A stretch of 64,000 bases of DNA from Sipunculus nudus (Eukaryota; Annelida; Sipuncula; Golfingiida; Sipunculidae): positions 201,001-265,000 of the forward strand of contig JAPPUL010000068.1 of assembly GCA_026874595.1 (NCBI GenBank), in the 5' to 3' direction. The first letter of the stretch is position 1, and each line of letters opens with the position of its first letter. A program made the position numbers and the translations under genes. Shown piece by piece: positions 18,288 through 28,973 of the stretch. The notes below the pieces were generated by a model. The model was not told where the DNA came from. It searched no databases and saw only the letters and a program-made list of their open reading frames with translations.

Positions 18288-19556
18288 TTATGATTTACTT
18301 ATATTTTTTTTACCATGCATATATTTTTGCAATACATTCGGGATATTTACACTGCCATCTTTTAACTGGTAATTTTCAAGTATCGGGATTAGTATTCGAG
18401 GAGAGGCTATCGCTGTGTTATTTAGGGTATGTACATATTTTATAGACCCATCCTTATCTTTATATCTTATGTTTAATCGTCTTGCTTGAAATTCATAGAA
18501 CGATGAACAAGAATGTGTTTCCCCATATCCACCCCTTGAGGGCATCCATACCTCTATATCGTGTTTTAATACCTGCCCAAGACCTATGTCGCCGGTACAC
18601 GATAATACTACTCTATACGGTAAATCAAGCGCTTTTAGTATGTCTTCTGCGTTCGTTAATAGCTCCATATGTAAAGATTTCGACTCCTCTACATCATTTC
18701 TACCAAGTATTACTTGTTCTACCTTTTGAAATTGATGTATCCTATATAAACCTTTGTCTTTACCATATGTACCCGCCTCTCGCCTATAGCAACTTGATAA
18801 GCCCGCCATCCTAATCGGTAAATCTTTATAATTCAAAACCTCCCCTGCATAATATGAGGCCATTGGCACTTCTGAGGTCCCTATTAAATATCTCTTATCT
18901 TTTTCTATATGATAGCTTTGTTCCTCCCCTATCGGGAAATAGCCTGTCCCCTCCATAATCTCGCGTTTTACCATGTGGGGCACTATATATGGTCTAAAGC
19001 CTCGACTACACACTGTGTCCATTGCAAAATTAAGCACTGCAAGCTCAAGTTCTGCTCCTTCATTCTTTAGATAATAGCTTTTTGTCCCTCCTACTTTTAC
19101 TCCTCGCTTTATATCCAATATATTTAATTTCTCGCCTAGTTCTATGTGATCTTGCATTGCAAAATTAAACTCTTTGCCTTTTGAATAACGTCTTATTTCT
19201 ACATTGTCTTTGTCATTATCTCCTATAGGAACTCCTTCTAATACTATATTTGGAACTCGTAACATCAAATCTTTATACTCTGTTTCAAGAGTCTTTAGCT
19301 TAGGTTCTTTTTCTGATATCTCATCCCTTATATCCTTTCCTCGCTCTATTAAAACCTCCTTATCCTCAAAAGAATTATTACCCATCTCTTTAGAGATCTT
19401 ATTCCTTTTATTCTTTAATTCTTCTATTTCCTTTATTATCTCTCTACGCTTTTTATCTACTTCTAATAAGCGCTTTATTGATACCTTTACCTTCTTTGCC
19501 TTTGATACCTTTTCAAGCTTTTCCCAATTACGCCTTATATACTCTATACTTACCAA
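18288..19556 (-). CDS. serS: seryl-tRNA synthetase
   Basis: The 422-residue class II synthetase has the N-terminal coiled-coil tRNA-binding arm (about 25-105) and motifs 2 and 3: CYRREAGTYGKDKGLYRIHQFQKVE and NNTAIASPRILIPILENYQ. It charges tRNA-Ser in the cytoplasm. The start is TTG, supported by GAGG about ten bases upstream; no ATG fits the conserved first residues (SIEYIRRNWEKLEK). Confidence 0.96.
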   Translation of the reverse strand: MVSIEYIRRNWEKLEKVSKAKKVKVSIKRLLEVDKKRREIIKEIEELKNKRNKISKEMGNNSFEDKEVLIERGKDIRDEISEKEPKLKTLETEYKDLMLRVPNIVLEGVPIGDNDKDNVEIRRYSKGKEFNFAMQDHIELGEKLNILDIKRGVKVGGTKSYYLKNEGAELELAVLNFAMDTVCSRGFRPYIVPHMVKREIMEGTGYFPIGEEQSYHIEKDKRYLIGTSEVPMASYYAGEVLNYKDLPIRMAGLSSCYRREAGTYGKDKGLYRIHQFQKVEQVILGRNDVEESKSLHMELLTNAEDILKALDLPYRVVLSCTGDIGLGQVLKHDIEVWMPSRGGYGETHSCSSFYEFQARRLNIRYKDKDGSIKYVHTLNNTAIASPRILIPILENYQLKDGSVNIPNVLQKYMHGKKNISKS

Positions 19557-19770
19557 TACTTCTTACCTCGTTTTATTTTATATGGGATTTATACTAGATT
19601 TATATTATAAGATTAATTTAATAAAAATAACTCTTTCTTTGAAATTCATTACCTTTTCTAATATTTATATTTAAGATACATGAAGCCTATTTAAATCATT
19701 GTTTCAATTATCTTTCTTTAGGATTCCCTTTATATGGATTCAAGCTTCTGTTTAGCCTCGTTTTATATTT

Positions 19771-19802
19771 AAATGTGTTCATACTTAAATGTGTTCATAC
19801 TT
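19771..19802. repeat. 16-bp direct repeat, 2 copies, in the 19557-19882 spacer
   Basis: AAATGTGTTCATACTT occurs twice head to tail (19771, 19787). It lies about 80 bases upstream of the gene at 19883, in a 326-base AT-rich spacer between serS and that gene. I see no other gene in the spacer. The repeat could be a regulator site or a slippage product. Confidence 0.6.
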
Positions 19803-19882
19803 AAAAGAAGCTACTTGCTTTTTTTAACTTGGGATAAACCCTCTGAGTTTTCTATTTGATTATTTTTATGAGGAGAAACTTT

Positions 19883-20719
19883 ATGCTTATCTCTAACTCT
19901 ATTTATAAATCTAGAGTTAGAGATTTTTTATTCTTTTTTAATTCCTTCTCTTTTAATTCCTTCTTGGCTTTTGTTTTAATTCTATTATATCCTTTTAATT
20001 TATATCCTAATAAAACTTTCCCTTATCCTTATGATAAAGAACAACTGCATAATAGCTATAGCATTTACGCTATAGCTATTTTTAAAAATAAAAGCTTTAA
20101 AAACAAAACTTATGGGCTCTTTAAAACTTATAAGAACTATAAGAACCAAAATTCTTATTATAAGAACTCTTTCCTCTTTGCTAGAGATAAGATTCTATTT
20201 CATACGCCTAATAACAAGAACATGCTAAATATAGATTATATAGATTATCTAAAGAACTTTAAATCTTCAAAATCTTATAACCTCTTCTATAGCAAATTTG
20301 CTGGGAACCTTCTTGACAGATCTATTATTTTAAGCTCCATTTATGATAACCTTAGGGTAGATCATATGAGATACTATTTTGTTAGACCTTATAACCTTAT
20401 AAAGCCTTTTATGGATATTAAAAGTTGGAGATTAAAAACTGATAACGTTACCTTCTATTTTGATTACAGCAATAAAGACTTTTCTTTAAAACCCTTACCT
20501 ACTGCCGGAATAAAATATCAGCTTGATAATGGTATTAAGTTATACTATTTTATACATTCTAAAATAGTTTATAGCCCTTTGCAAAGTTCATCTTACTATA
20601 AAAGAATTCAAAGTTCATCTTACTATAAAGGAATTTATACCCCTATACAAAGCTCACCTTACTATTGGGAGCTCTCTTTCAATTTTGGGATATCCTTTAG
20701 TTCTAGTTTATTCCAATAA
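19883..20719 (+). CDS. hypothetical exported protein, possible outer-membrane barrel
   Basis: I place the start at the ATG at 19883 because AGGAG lies eight bases upstream; the two earlier in-frame ATGs have none. The 278-residue product has a signal-like hydrophobic stretch (FNSFLAFVLILLYPFNLYP, about 24-42), then a Lys/Asn/Tyr-rich body. The C-terminus has alternating strand-like segments and ends FGISFSSSLFQ, which fits a small outer-membrane barrel weakly. A short repeat (QSSSYYK) occurs near the end. A strong intrinsic-terminator-like hairpin lies in its first codons. The family is unknown. Confidence 0.55.
   Translation: MLISNSIYKSRVRDFLFFFNSFSFNSFLAFVLILLYPFNLYPNKTFPYPYDKEQLHNSYSIYAIAIFKNKSFKNKTYGLFKTYKNYKNQNSYYKNSFLFARDKILFHTPNNKNMLNIDYIDYLKNFKSSKSYNLFYSKFAGNLLDRSIILSSIYDNLRVDHMRYYFVRPYNLIKPFMDIKSWRLKTDNVTFYFDYSNKDFSLKPLPTAGIKYQLDNGIKLYYFIHSKIVYSPLQSSSYYKRIQSSSYYKGIYTPIQSSPYYWELSFNFGISFSSSLFQ
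19889..19929 (+). terminator. intrinsic terminator/attenuator inside the first codons
   Basis: ATCTCTAACTCTA (19889-19901) and TAGAGTTAGAGAT (19912-19924) are perfect 13-bp complements around a 10-base loop. A T-run (19924-19929) follows directly, and another comes after ATTC. This is the full shape of a Rho-independent terminator, and it starts two codons after the ATG at 19883. Confidence 0.6.
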
Positions 20720-20837
20720 ATTCATATTTTATTTTATTTTATAGAAAACTATTAGCTATACTTTTTCTTATCTTTTTATCTTTAAAGTGTTATCTCTTTT
20801 AATTATTTATTTTAATATACTTAAGGGTTATTTTTTT

Positions 20838-21818
20838 ATGAATTCTTTTAATTCCACCTCAAACAATAATACATATAACTCAAGATCGATTTGGTCTTAC
20901 TTATTCTCTTTAATATTTATACTTAGTATCGTTTTGGCTATCATGATGATTACAGATAACTACGATAACAAAAAAACTCCAAGCTATATACCTTCTTCAT
21001 TAGACACTGACTCAATAAACCCTTTTGTCCCTGCGTTTATGGTCATCGATATCGTTGGCATTATTGCGTACAATTCCACTGTCCCTTTAATTATTAAAAA
21101 GCTTAAAATCGCTTCTAAGAACGATAATATCAAAGCTATTATTCTTAGATTTAACTCAGGCGGGGGTACTGTTGGCGCAAGTCAAGAGATTTATCATCGG
21201 CTTAATACTTTTAGGCAGCAGACTAAAAAGCCTATTATTTCTGTTTTTGGCGATATTTCTGCTTCTGGTGCTTATTACATCGCTTGTTCAAGTGATTATA
21301 TCTTTGCACGAGAAGGCTCTATTACTGGTAGCATTGGTGTCATTATTGGGGGCTTCACTTTTGAAAAGCTTTTTAAAGAATATGGAGTCAAACAGGAAAT
21401 TATTAAAAGTGGTAAGTTTAAAGATATTGGCTCCTCTATCGGCAGAAGTAAGTCTAAAGAAGAAATGATCCTTTTACAGCAAATTGTTAATAGCACTTAT
21501 AATCAATTCTTTAATACTGTTCTTAATGCTCGCAAAGATTTTATCTCAAAAGATTCGCTTGTAAAATATGCTGATGGCAGAATCTTTAATGGCGAAAATG
21601 CCAAACAGATTGGCCTCATCGATAGCATTGGTGGCATCATTGAGGCTACCAACTACCTTAAAAAGAAACTAAATATTAAAGGTAATGTTAATATTTTGGA
21701 AGACGGACCTAAGAACATTTTAGAACAACTAATTCAATCTAAAACTAATTACTCATTTAAAGACTTTATTAAGGCTTATTATAGCAATATTCCACTTTAT
21801 CTTTATGCTGCTCATTAA
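20838..21818 (+). CDS. sppA: signal peptide peptidase SppA, 36K type
   Basis: The start at ATG 20838 has AAGGG upstream; an in-frame GTG 51 bases earlier has none. The 326-residue protein has one N-terminal membrane anchor (about 20-40) and a Clp/crotonase-like protease domain. Nucleophile S143 is in DISASGAYYIA, and general base K195 is in SGKFKDIGS. The Ser-Lys gap of 52 residues equals that of the Bacillus SppA. It removes leftover signal peptides in the membrane. It lies between an exported protein and a membrane protein gene. Confidence 0.93.
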   Translation: MNSFNSTSNNNTYNSRSIWSYLFSLIFILSIVLAIMMITDNYDNKKTPSYIPSSLDTDSINPFVPAFMVIDIVGIIAYNSTVPLIIKKLKIASKNDNIKAIILRFNSGGGTVGASQEIYHRLNTFRQQTKKPIISVFGDISASGAYYIACSSDYIFAREGSITGSIGVIIGGFTFEKLFKEYGVKQEIIKSGKFKDIGSSIGRSKSKEEMILLQQIVNSTYNQFFNTVLNARKDFISKDSLVKYADGRIFNGENAKQIGLIDSIGGIIEATNYLKKKLNIKGNVNILEDGPKNILEQLIQSKTNYSFKDFIKAYYSNIPLYLYAAH

Positions 21819-21863
21819 TAATAACTTTACCTTGATTTTACTTTATTTTACTTCGGAGGTTTT

Positions 21864-22505
21864 ATGAATGACATTCCTATGCACAAAAGCTTTTCTCTCA
21901 TATTCAAAAGTCCTGCCAGCTTTTGCCTTAACACCATTAACAATAAATCTAAGGCCTCTTACCTTGCATTTACTTTCATATTAATATTCGTTATTGCTTC
22001 CGCTCATTATGTAAGCATTACACTTGCATTTGGATTCACTGACGGCTTTTCTCTTTTTAGCTATGTTGCCGTTATGTTATTTTATGTAGCTTTGTTTTTT
22101 GCTTTCATGTTCTTAGATAGCTCTATCATTAGCTATTTCATAAAGCAAAATAAGTACTCCGATTTATTCTTTGACTCAAGAGATACTTTATTCCTTATTT
22201 CAGTTGCATCCTACCCCTATACCCTTTTACCTGCTATTGCATTGATTTCTACCTTCTTTAACTTTCCTTCTCTTTATTCTTGTTTTTTATTTTTAGCTTT
22301 TATTTGGGTTTTCGTTAACAAAATAAAACTCTTACGTTATTACAAAGATTTCTTCGCTATTTCGCCTGTTGCACTCACTTTTATGCCTATTATCTTACAA
22401 TTCACTATTGCCACTCTCACCTTTTTATTCTTTAGCTTTGGAATTGTATCCCTCATTCTTAAGGCTATACAAGACGTCGACTTTAATAAATTTATATATT
22501 TATGA
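21864..22505 (+). CDS. Yip1-like polytopic membrane protein
   Basis: The ATG follows CGGAGG by four bases. The 213-residue product has a short polar N-terminus with FKSPASFCLN, resembling the start of bacterial Yip1-domain proteins, then about five membrane helices. It lies 45 bases after sppA and is probably in the same transcript. It ends 9 bases from the convergent PLP enzyme gene. Function unknown. Confidence 0.6.
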   Translation: MNDIPMHKSFSLIFKSPASFCLNTINNKSKASYLAFTFILIFVIASAHYVSITLAFGFTDGFSLFSYVAVMLFYVALFFAFMFLDSSIISYFIKQNKYSDLFFDSRDTLFLISVASYPYTLLPAIALISTFFNFPSLYSCFLFLAFIWVFVNKIKLLRYYKDFFAISPVALTFMPIILQFTIATLTFLFFSFGIVSLILKAIQDVDFNKFIYL

Positions 22506-22514
22506 TTTTATTAT

Positions 22515-23711
22515 CTAGATCTTATCTAAAGACTGCTTTACATCTTCTATAATATACTCAACACCCTCTATCCCAACCGCATACCTAATTAATGTCTCCT
22601 TAATCCCAAGTTCCCTAAGCTCCTCCGGTGTCCTGTCATAATACGACATCAAACATACCTGTTCTATCAAACTCTCAACCCCTCCAAGACTTGGGCCTAT
22701 GGCAGGTATACGTACCTTGTCTATAAAATCACTCGCACGCTTTAAATCTCCTTCTATCTCAAAACTTACCAAACCTCCATACCCTCGCATTTGCCTCTTT
22801 GCAAGCTCATAGCCTTTATGCATTGATATCCCAGGATAATATACTTGTTTTACCTTTGGATGAGAAGATAAAAACTCCGCAAGTGCTAATGCACTACTAT
22901 TTTGTCTTTCTATCCTTAGTGAAAATGTCTTTAAGCCTCTTATAAGTAAATAGGCTGTGTGCGGATCCATTACCCCGCCAAGTATTCCTCTATAAGCACG
23001 TATACTATCCATTAGCAAACCGTTTTTCCCAACTGCCACACCACCTAATATATCATTGTGACCTGCTAAATATTTTGTCACTGCATGGACCACTATGTCT
23101 ATTCCAAAATCAAGTGCACGCTGATTATATGGCGTTGCCAGGGTACTGTCTATTACCGTTATTATATTTCGGCTCCTAAAAAGCTCTGCCACCTTTTCCA
23201 AATCCAGAACATGTAAATATGGATTTGTTGGAGACTCTGAAAAGAATAGCTTTGTTTCTTCTTGTATCGAATCTTCTATTAGACTAATTTCTGGCTCTAC
23301 TATACTATAGGATACTCCGAATTTGCTTAATACCTCATAGACAAATTGTCGAGTCTTTCTATATGCATCGCTTGTTATTATTACATGATCTCCCTCCTCT
23401 ACTAAGGCCAAGAATAATGTTGAGATTACGTTCATTCCACTTGAAAATAGTATAGCCTCATCTCCATTATCTAAGCTTGACAGCTTCTTTTCCGCTATTT
23501 CCACTGTCGGATTGCTATATCTTCCATACTCATGTCTTACGTCCCGTCCCTGCATGTGACTGTGAAGACTCTTTGTATCCTCAAAAACATATGTCGCCGC
23601 TTGGATTATAGGATTCGTTATTGACCCTGCATACTTTAACTTCTCCTCTCCTCCATGCACTGACAACATTGAAAAATCATATTTATTGTTTTTTTTATTT
23701 AGCTCATTCAT
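22515..23711 (-). CDS. metB: trans-sulfuration PLP enzyme (cystathionine gamma-synthase/lyase family)
   Basis: The 398-residue Cys/Met-metabolism enzyme has YGRYSNPT near residue 65, [14 protein letters not shown], and the PLP lysine K213 in [18 protein letters not shown] and [11 protein letters not shown] are family signatures. It overlaps the end of threonine synthase by 8 bases. Both may use activated homoserine, which favours cystathionine gamma-synthase, but the family also includes gamma-lyases and O-acylhomoserine sulfhydrylases that cannot be separated by eye. Confidence 0.88.
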   Translation of the reverse strand: MNELNKKNNKYDFSMLSVHGGEEKLKYAGSITNPIIQAATYVFEDTKSLHSHMQGRDVRHEYGRYSNPTVEIAEKKLSSLDNGDEAILFSSGMNVISTLFLALVEEGDHVIITSDAYRKTRQFVYEVLSKFGVSYSIVEPEISLIEDSIQEETKLFFSESPTNPYLHVLDLEKVAELFRSRNIITVIDSTLATPYNQRALDFGIDIVVHAVTKYLAGHNDILGGVAVGKNGLLMDSIRAYRGILGGVMDPHTAYLLIRGLKTFSLRIERQNSSALALAEFLSSHPKVKQVYYPGISMHKGYELAKRQMRGYGGLVSFEIEGDLKRASDFIDKVRIPAIGPSLGGVESLIEQVCLMSYYDRTPEELRELGIKETLIRYAVGIEGVEYIIEDVKQSLDKI

Positions 23712-25068
23712 TTACTTTATCCATTTTTACATCAAAATATCTGTTTATTTTATCTTTTACTTCCTTTATGTCCAATTTGGCATTCACTTCTTCGTTTGCA
23801 TAATAAGACCTTATCCCCGATAACTCCCGTTTATGATACGCTACCTTATAATCACAGAATTTAAGTCCGTGTGCTGTTGATATTATTACTACACTCTCGT
23901 CCTTTCTTATCTCTCCCCTATCCAGTAGCTTAAAAAGGCTTGCAAGGGCAACTCCTGTATGCGGACAGTTAAACATTCCTGTATAATCTCCCTTAACAGA
24001 TGCTTCAACAAGCTCACTCTCGCTTGCCTGTTCTACTACCCCGTTAAATTTCTTAAGCACCTTTATCGCTCTTTTAACACTCACTGGATTGCCTATCTGA
24101 ATCGCGCTAGCCAAAGTCTTATGTGCTACTATTGGTTCAAATTCTTTAAATCCATTTTGATATGCTAAATATAATGGATTTGCCTTCTTCGATTGTGCAA
24201 CCACTATCCGTGGACGCTTACTTATCATCCCAAGCTTCTCCATTAACAAAAAACCTTTGCCTAATGCCGATACATTACCTAAATTCCCGCCAGGTATTAT
24301 AATCCAATCCGGTACCTCCCAATTTAACTGTTGCACTATTTCTACACTTATAGTCTTTTGACCCTCTATTCGAAGGGAGTTCATTGAATTTGCTAGATAT
24401 ATATCCTCCTGCCCACATACCTCCTGTACCACCTGCATACATCCATCAAAATCACTCTCTATTGCAAGAACTAATGCCCCATTTGCTATCGGCTGGATTA
24501 GTTGTGCTGTGGATACCTTGTCCTTTGGTAAAAATACTATTGCGGGGATTCCTGCTGTTGCACAGTAGGATGCAAGCGATGCTGATGTGTCGCCTGTTGA
24601 GGCGCAGGCTATCGCTTTTATATTTTTTCCAGCCCTTATCATTTGATTTACCATCGAGACCAATACCGTCATGCCAAGATCCTTAAACGACCCCGTATGA
24701 CTATTCCCACATTGCTTTATCCATAACCTCTCAAGCCCAAGCTCCTTCCCAAGCCTATCTGCCCAGAATAAATTTGTATTACCTTCATAAAGCGACACTA
24801 TATTATTATCGTTTACCATAGGACATACTATCTCCTTCTTTCCCCATACCCCAGAACCATATGGCCATTCGTTACTTCTATACCTATCATGAAACAATAA
24901 CTTCCACTCTTCTCCACTGCGACTCTTCTTAAGCGATTGCTCATCATGTACAACCTGTAATAACTCACCGCATCTCTTACACGTATATATCACCTCGTCA
25001 AGACCATACTTTTCTCCACACCCCTCAGCTGTACACATAAACCACGATTTATAATCATATCCTCTCAT
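23704..25068 (-). CDS. thrC: threonine synthase
   Basis: The 454-residue fold-type II PLP enzyme starts with a zinc-ribbon-like segment ([24 protein letters not shown]) and has the PLP lysine K129 in [25 protein letters not shown] and the phosphate loop [14 protein letters not shown] are typical. It converts O-phosphohomoserine to threonine. It overlaps the start of the downstream trans-sulfuration gene. No thrB, hom or metA is in the window. Confidence 0.94.
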   Translation of the reverse strand: MRGYDYKSWFMCTAEGCGEKYGLDEVIYTCKRCGELLQVVHDEQSLKKSRSGEEWKLLFHDRYRSNEWPYGSGVWGKKEIVCPMVNDNNIVSLYEGNTNLFWADRLGKELGLERLWIKQCGNSHTGSFKDLGMTVLVSMVNQMIRAGKNIKAIACASTGDTSASLASYCATAGIPAIVFLPKDKVSTAQLIQPIANGALVLAIESDFDGCMQVVQEVCGQEDIYLANSMNSLRIEGQKTISVEIVQQLNWEVPDWIIIPGGNLGNVSALGKGFLLMEKLGMISKRPRIVVAQSKKANPLYLAYQNGFKEFEPIVAHKTLASAIQIGNPVSVKRAIKVLKKFNGVVEQASESELVEASVKGDYTGMFNCPHTGVALASLFKLLDRGEIRKDESVVIISTAHGLKFCDYKVAYHKRELSGIRSYYANEEVNAKLDIKEVKDKINRYFDVKMDKVNE

Positions 25069-25353
25069 AATATAATATTACCTCTTCTATACTATTTTTA
25101 TCTATTTTATCTTTAGCTATTTTATTATTTCTTGCACAGATTATTAAACCCTAACTCTAACCCCATCCACACACATCCATATTTAAGCATTATATGATTA
25201 AATATTATTTTACACTCACTTTCCTATATCTTATAAATATACTATATATTACTTTATTACTTTATTTATTACATTAAGATAATACTTTAGAATAATATCT
25301 TAAGATTTTAATAACCCTCTCTATAACATTAATATTTATAAGTTAAGTCTATT

Positions 25354-27360
25354 ATGAAATTTAAATTAAAAGCCAATTTTAAACCAGCTGGAGACCAACC
25401 AAAAGCTATTAAACAAATTGTTGACAACATTAAAAAACATAAAAATACAAAACAAACCCTCCTTGGTGTTACTGGTTCTGGGAAAACCTTTACCATGGCT
25501 TGCGTAATTGAACAATTGCAAAAACCCACCCTCGTTATCTCTCATAACAAGACGCTTTGTGCTCAGCTTTACAGAGAATTAAAAGAATTCTTTCCCGATA
25601 ACCACGTTGAGTATTTTGTTAGCTACTACGACTACTATCAGCCTGAGGCTTATGTTCAAAAAACTGATACCTATATCGAAAAGGATGCTTCCATAAACGA
25701 TGAGATTGATAGACTGCGGCTTTCTGCAACAAGCGCTTTAATCGAAAATAAGGACGTTATCATCGTTGCAAGCGTTTCCTTTATCTACTCGCTTGGCTCA
25801 CCTGAGGAATACAAAGAATTAATACTGCCATTAAAAGTCGGCGATACCATCTTTAGAAAAGACATTCTTAGGCATCTTGTTAGCATTCAATATTCTCGTG
25901 ATGATAAAGACTTTTCTCGTTCCACTTTTCGCGTTAGGGGCGATGTTTTTGATATACATCCGGCTTATTCAAAAGATACTATTCGTGTTGAGCTTTTTGG
26001 TAATGAGATTGATAAAATCAAGGTCCTTGAAGCTGTTTCTGGTAACCTTATTGAAGAAATAGATTCTGTTATTATATATCCTGCCAAGCATTTTGTTACA
26101 ACTAAAGACAATATGAAACGAGCTATAGATGACATTAAAGAAGAGCTTAAAGAACATGTTGAATTATTAAAAGCGCAGGGCAAGGATTTTGAGGCACATA
26201 GGCTTTATTCTCGTACTATGTATGACATTGAAATGATGAGTGAGCTTGGTTATTGCAGCGGGATTGAGAATTATTCTAGACATATTTCAAATAGAAAAGA
26301 AGGTGAGCGACCTTTTACTTTGCTTGATTTCTTCCCAAAAGATGACTTTTTCCTTATTGTTGATGAGTCCCATGTTACTCTAAGCCAAATTAAGGGCATG
26401 TTTAATGGCGATAGAGCTAGAAAAACAACTCTTGTTGAATTTGGTTTTCGCTTACCTTCTGCTTTAGATAATAGACCGCTTACATTTGAGGAATTTGAAA
26501 CACTTACCTTTTCTAATAACTTATATGTTTCTGCAACTCCAGGAGATTACGAACTTCAACACTCTGATAGCGTCGTACAACAGCTTATACGCCCAACTGG
26601 ATTGCTTGACCCTGATATAGAGGTTAGGCAAACAGAAGGACAGATTGATAATCTCATTTCTGAAATACGTATTAGAGCCGATAAAAACGAACGCGTTTTA
26701 GTTACGACTCTCACCAAACGTATGGGCGAGGATTTAAGCGAGTATCTTACCAATGCCGGTATTAAAGCTCGTTATCTGCACTCAGAAATTGAAACCATAA
26801 AACGAGTTGAAATCCTAAAAGACCTTAGAATGGGTGTATTTGACTGTCTTGTTGGGATTAACTTGCTACGAGAAGGTATTGATTTGCCTGAGGTTTCTTT
26901 AGTTGCTATTTTAGATGCTGATAAAATTGGTTTCTTACGTTCTAAAACAGCTCTTATACAAACTTCAGGTCGGGCTGCCAGAAATGTTAACGGACATGTT
27001 ATTATGTATGCTGATAGAATTACCGACGCTATGAGAGGGGCTATTGATGAATCTAAACGACGGCGTGATGCTCAGAATTTACATAATATTCAAAATAAGA
27101 TTTCTCCTAAGTCTATTGTTAAATCTGTTTTGCCTCTCTTAAAACGAAAGTATGAACTACAAGAAAATCATACTCATATAGATATTAAATCCATAAAAAA
27201 GAAATTCAATCTAAAAGATTCTAAACAACAACTAAATTTTATTGAAGAACTTCATTCTTTAATGATTGAACATGCTAAGAATTTAGAATTTGAAAAAGCT
27301 GCTAAAATACGTGACGTCATTCGTAAAGAACTTATTGACAAAAAGATTAGTAATATTTAA
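25354..27360 (+). CDS. uvrB: excinuclease ABC subunit B
   Basis: The 668-residue helicase-like protein has Walker A LLGVTGSGKTFTMA, the beta-hairpin YYDYYQPEAYVQKTDTYIEK, the DESH box (LIVDESHVTLSQIKGM), helicase motif VI QTSGRAARN, and a C-terminal UVR motif (IEELHSLMIEHAKNLEFEKA). It loads UvrC on damage found by UvrA. The ATG has no clear ribosome site. I see no LexA-like box in the 285 bases upstream. It is divergent from thrC. Confidence 0.97.
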   Translation: MKFKLKANFKPAGDQPKAIKQIVDNIKKHKNTKQTLLGVTGSGKTFTMACVIEQLQKPTLVISHNKTLCAQLYRELKEFFPDNHVEYFVSYYDYYQPEAYVQKTDTYIEKDASINDEIDRLRLSATSALIENKDVIIVASVSFIYSLGSPEEYKELILPLKVGDTIFRKDILRHLVSIQYSRDDKDFSRSTFRVRGDVFDIHPAYSKDTIRVELFGNEIDKIKVLEAVSGNLIEEIDSVIIYPAKHFVTTKDNMKRAIDDIKEELKEHVELLKAQGKDFEAHRLYSRTMYDIEMMSELGYCSGIENYSRHISNRKEGERPFTLLDFFPKDDFFLIVDESHVTLSQIKGMFNGDRARKTTLVEFGFRLPSALDNRPLTFEEFETLTFSNNLYVSATPGDYELQHSDSVVQQLIRPTGLLDPDIEVRQTEGQIDNLISEIRIRADKNERVLVTTLTKRMGEDLSEYLTNAGIKARYLHSEIETIKRVEILKDLRMGVFDCLVGINLLREGIDLPEVSLVAILDADKIGFLRSKTALIQTSGRAARNVNGHVIMYADRITDAMRGAIDESKRRRDAQNLHNIQNKISPKSIVKSVLPLLKRKYELQENHTHIDIKSIKKKFNLKDSKQQLNFIEELHSLMIEHAKNLEFEKAAKIRDVIRKELIDKKISNI

Positions 27361-27387
27361 TACATATTTATTATTGCAAACAAAACT

Positions 27388-28854
27388 CTACTCTAATATG
27401 TAGTCTCTCTCTAACCTTTTAAGTCTTTTAAAATCCGGCTTTATATCTTCATCCTGTTTAGGTGTATATCCGAAAAACTCATTTCTACTAACCACAACAT
27501 GTTTAAACTCTTTTGGTTCCAAACACCCAGACGGATTACTTTTACTATCATATCTATCATCATAATCTGGTGGACAATTATTTATAAGCTTAACTTTAGA
27601 CAAATATATCTTGGTAAGCCGTTCTATATCTTTGCCTGTAAGATCATTTCTTTCATCTTCTGTAAAACCAGAAATTATATATTTATGCCCTTTACTAAAT
27701 ACCATGCCTTCTACTATATACGTCTTTAACTCAATATCAATCCCTCGTCCCCTCAATATCCTTATTAAAGCATTTGCACAGCTTTCTCCTACCTCTTCAT
27801 CTTTGTTTGTGAAGCCTGCAAGAAGACCTTTCACTTCGTTTTTACTTGTAAAATAATTTATCGGTATACGATAATAAGCTTCTCCATCTATTTGTCCGGC
27901 AAGTAATCGCTTATATAAATCTCCACGCATTACTCCAATTACTCCACTCTCCCCTCCGCGTATCTTAGATACCAATATCGCTCTAGATATATATCTACGT
28001 AAACTCAAAAGCTCATTATACACTATCCTTGCACTAACATCCACTTCCTTTAAGTTAAGCTCATTATATTTATAATTACTCCCTCGTACCGTTTCATAAC
28101 TTGAATCAAGCTTTAAATCTGTCCCTTTTATCTTGCCATAAACTGCATGCTCCTTAACTCTTTCATTCACAAACTCCCATACCCGCTCTGACGCCACGGG
28201 TATTAAGCGCCTTAGCACATGTATTGAAAAAAGGCGTACCCTCGGATCTTTATTTAGCAAGCCCCCAAGAAAACTCTCTACCACTCGACCCTTTACATCT
28301 TTTCGTCCAAGAATCAATCTCTTTGCCATCTCATAAGAATATTTATATCTTATGTCATTACTCTCTAAAACACTAAACCTTCTACTCTTTTTATCATTCC
28401 TACTCTTTTTATCATTCGCATCATTCTTACCTTTTTTGCCCTTCCTACCTTCCAAAGGCCTTTCTACAAATATTAAGGGTATTTTTATTTCAGCAGCAGC
28501 ACCCTCTAAACCATAGTCTATTTTAGACGCTTTTATTTTCTTTATCACTGCAAGTAAATGATCATAACTTATTACTCGCATAAGTTCCCCTCCGCTAGTT
28601 ACACGTATTATCTCGCTCTTGTCATCTGTCCCCAGCTTTAAGCCTCCTTTCCTTAACATCTTTATATATATTACTTTCTCTTCTTCAGTTAGTAAATTTG
28701 CCCCCTTAAACCTTTGAACCTTTGTATTACCTATTAGCACCGTGTCCCCAAGCTCTTTGCTAAGACCATCTTTTACCAAGCGGGAACTCCCTATACTGCT
28801 TTTTACAACAAAAACTATTACTAGTATATTTAGGATTAAAAGCTTTTTTCCCAT
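27388..28854 (-). CDS. hypothetical exported HEAT-like protein
   Basis: I place the start at the ATG at 28854 because GGAG lies six bases upstream; an ATG four codons earlier lacks one. The 488-residue product has a signal peptide (MGKKLLILNILVIVFVVKSSIGS). It has helical repeats reminiscent of HEAT units (ESFLGGLLNKDPRVRLFSIHVLRRLI), a Lys/Asn/Asp-rich insert, and a Cys-containing C-terminal part (NNCPPDYDDRY, SGCLEP). Probably periplasmic; function unknown. Its stop lies 27 bases from the convergent uvrB stop. Confidence 0.65.
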   Translation of the reverse strand: MGKKLLILNILVIVFVVKSSIGSSRLVKDGLSKELGDTVLIGNTKVQRFKGANLLTEEEKVIYIKMLRKGGLKLGTDDKSEIIRVTSGGELMRVISYDHLLAVIKKIKASKIDYGLEGAAAEIKIPLIFVERPLEGRKGKKGKNDANDKKSRNDKKSRRFSVLESNDIRYKYSYEMAKRLILGRKDVKGRVVESFLGGLLNKDPRVRLFSIHVLRRLIPVASERVWEFVNERVKEHAVYGKIKGTDLKLDSSYETVRGSNYKYNELNLKEVDVSARIVYNELLSLRRYISRAILVSKIRGGESGVIGVMRGDLYKRLLAGQIDGEAYYRIPINYFTSKNEVKGLLAGFTNKDEEVGESCANALIRILRGRGIDIELKTYIVEGMVFSKGHKYIISGFTEDERNDLTGKDIERLTKIYLSKVKLINNCPPDYDDRYDSKSNPSGCLEPKEFKHVVVSRNEFFGYTPKQDEDIKPDFKRLKRLERDYILE

Positions 28855-28973
28855 TTCTTTCTCCATTTTATTCTTTTATTCATTTATATATTTTTACAAG
28901 TTCATAAGCTAATCTTTTTAAACAGCTTAGTCAATAATTATTAAGCCCTTTTATATATACTCCCTTCTTTATA

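Noticed and set aside
25149-25166. CCCTAACTCTAACCCC, telomere-like stretch
   Set aside because: Only a single short occurrence within a normal intergenic region with genes on both sides; no hairpin end or array.
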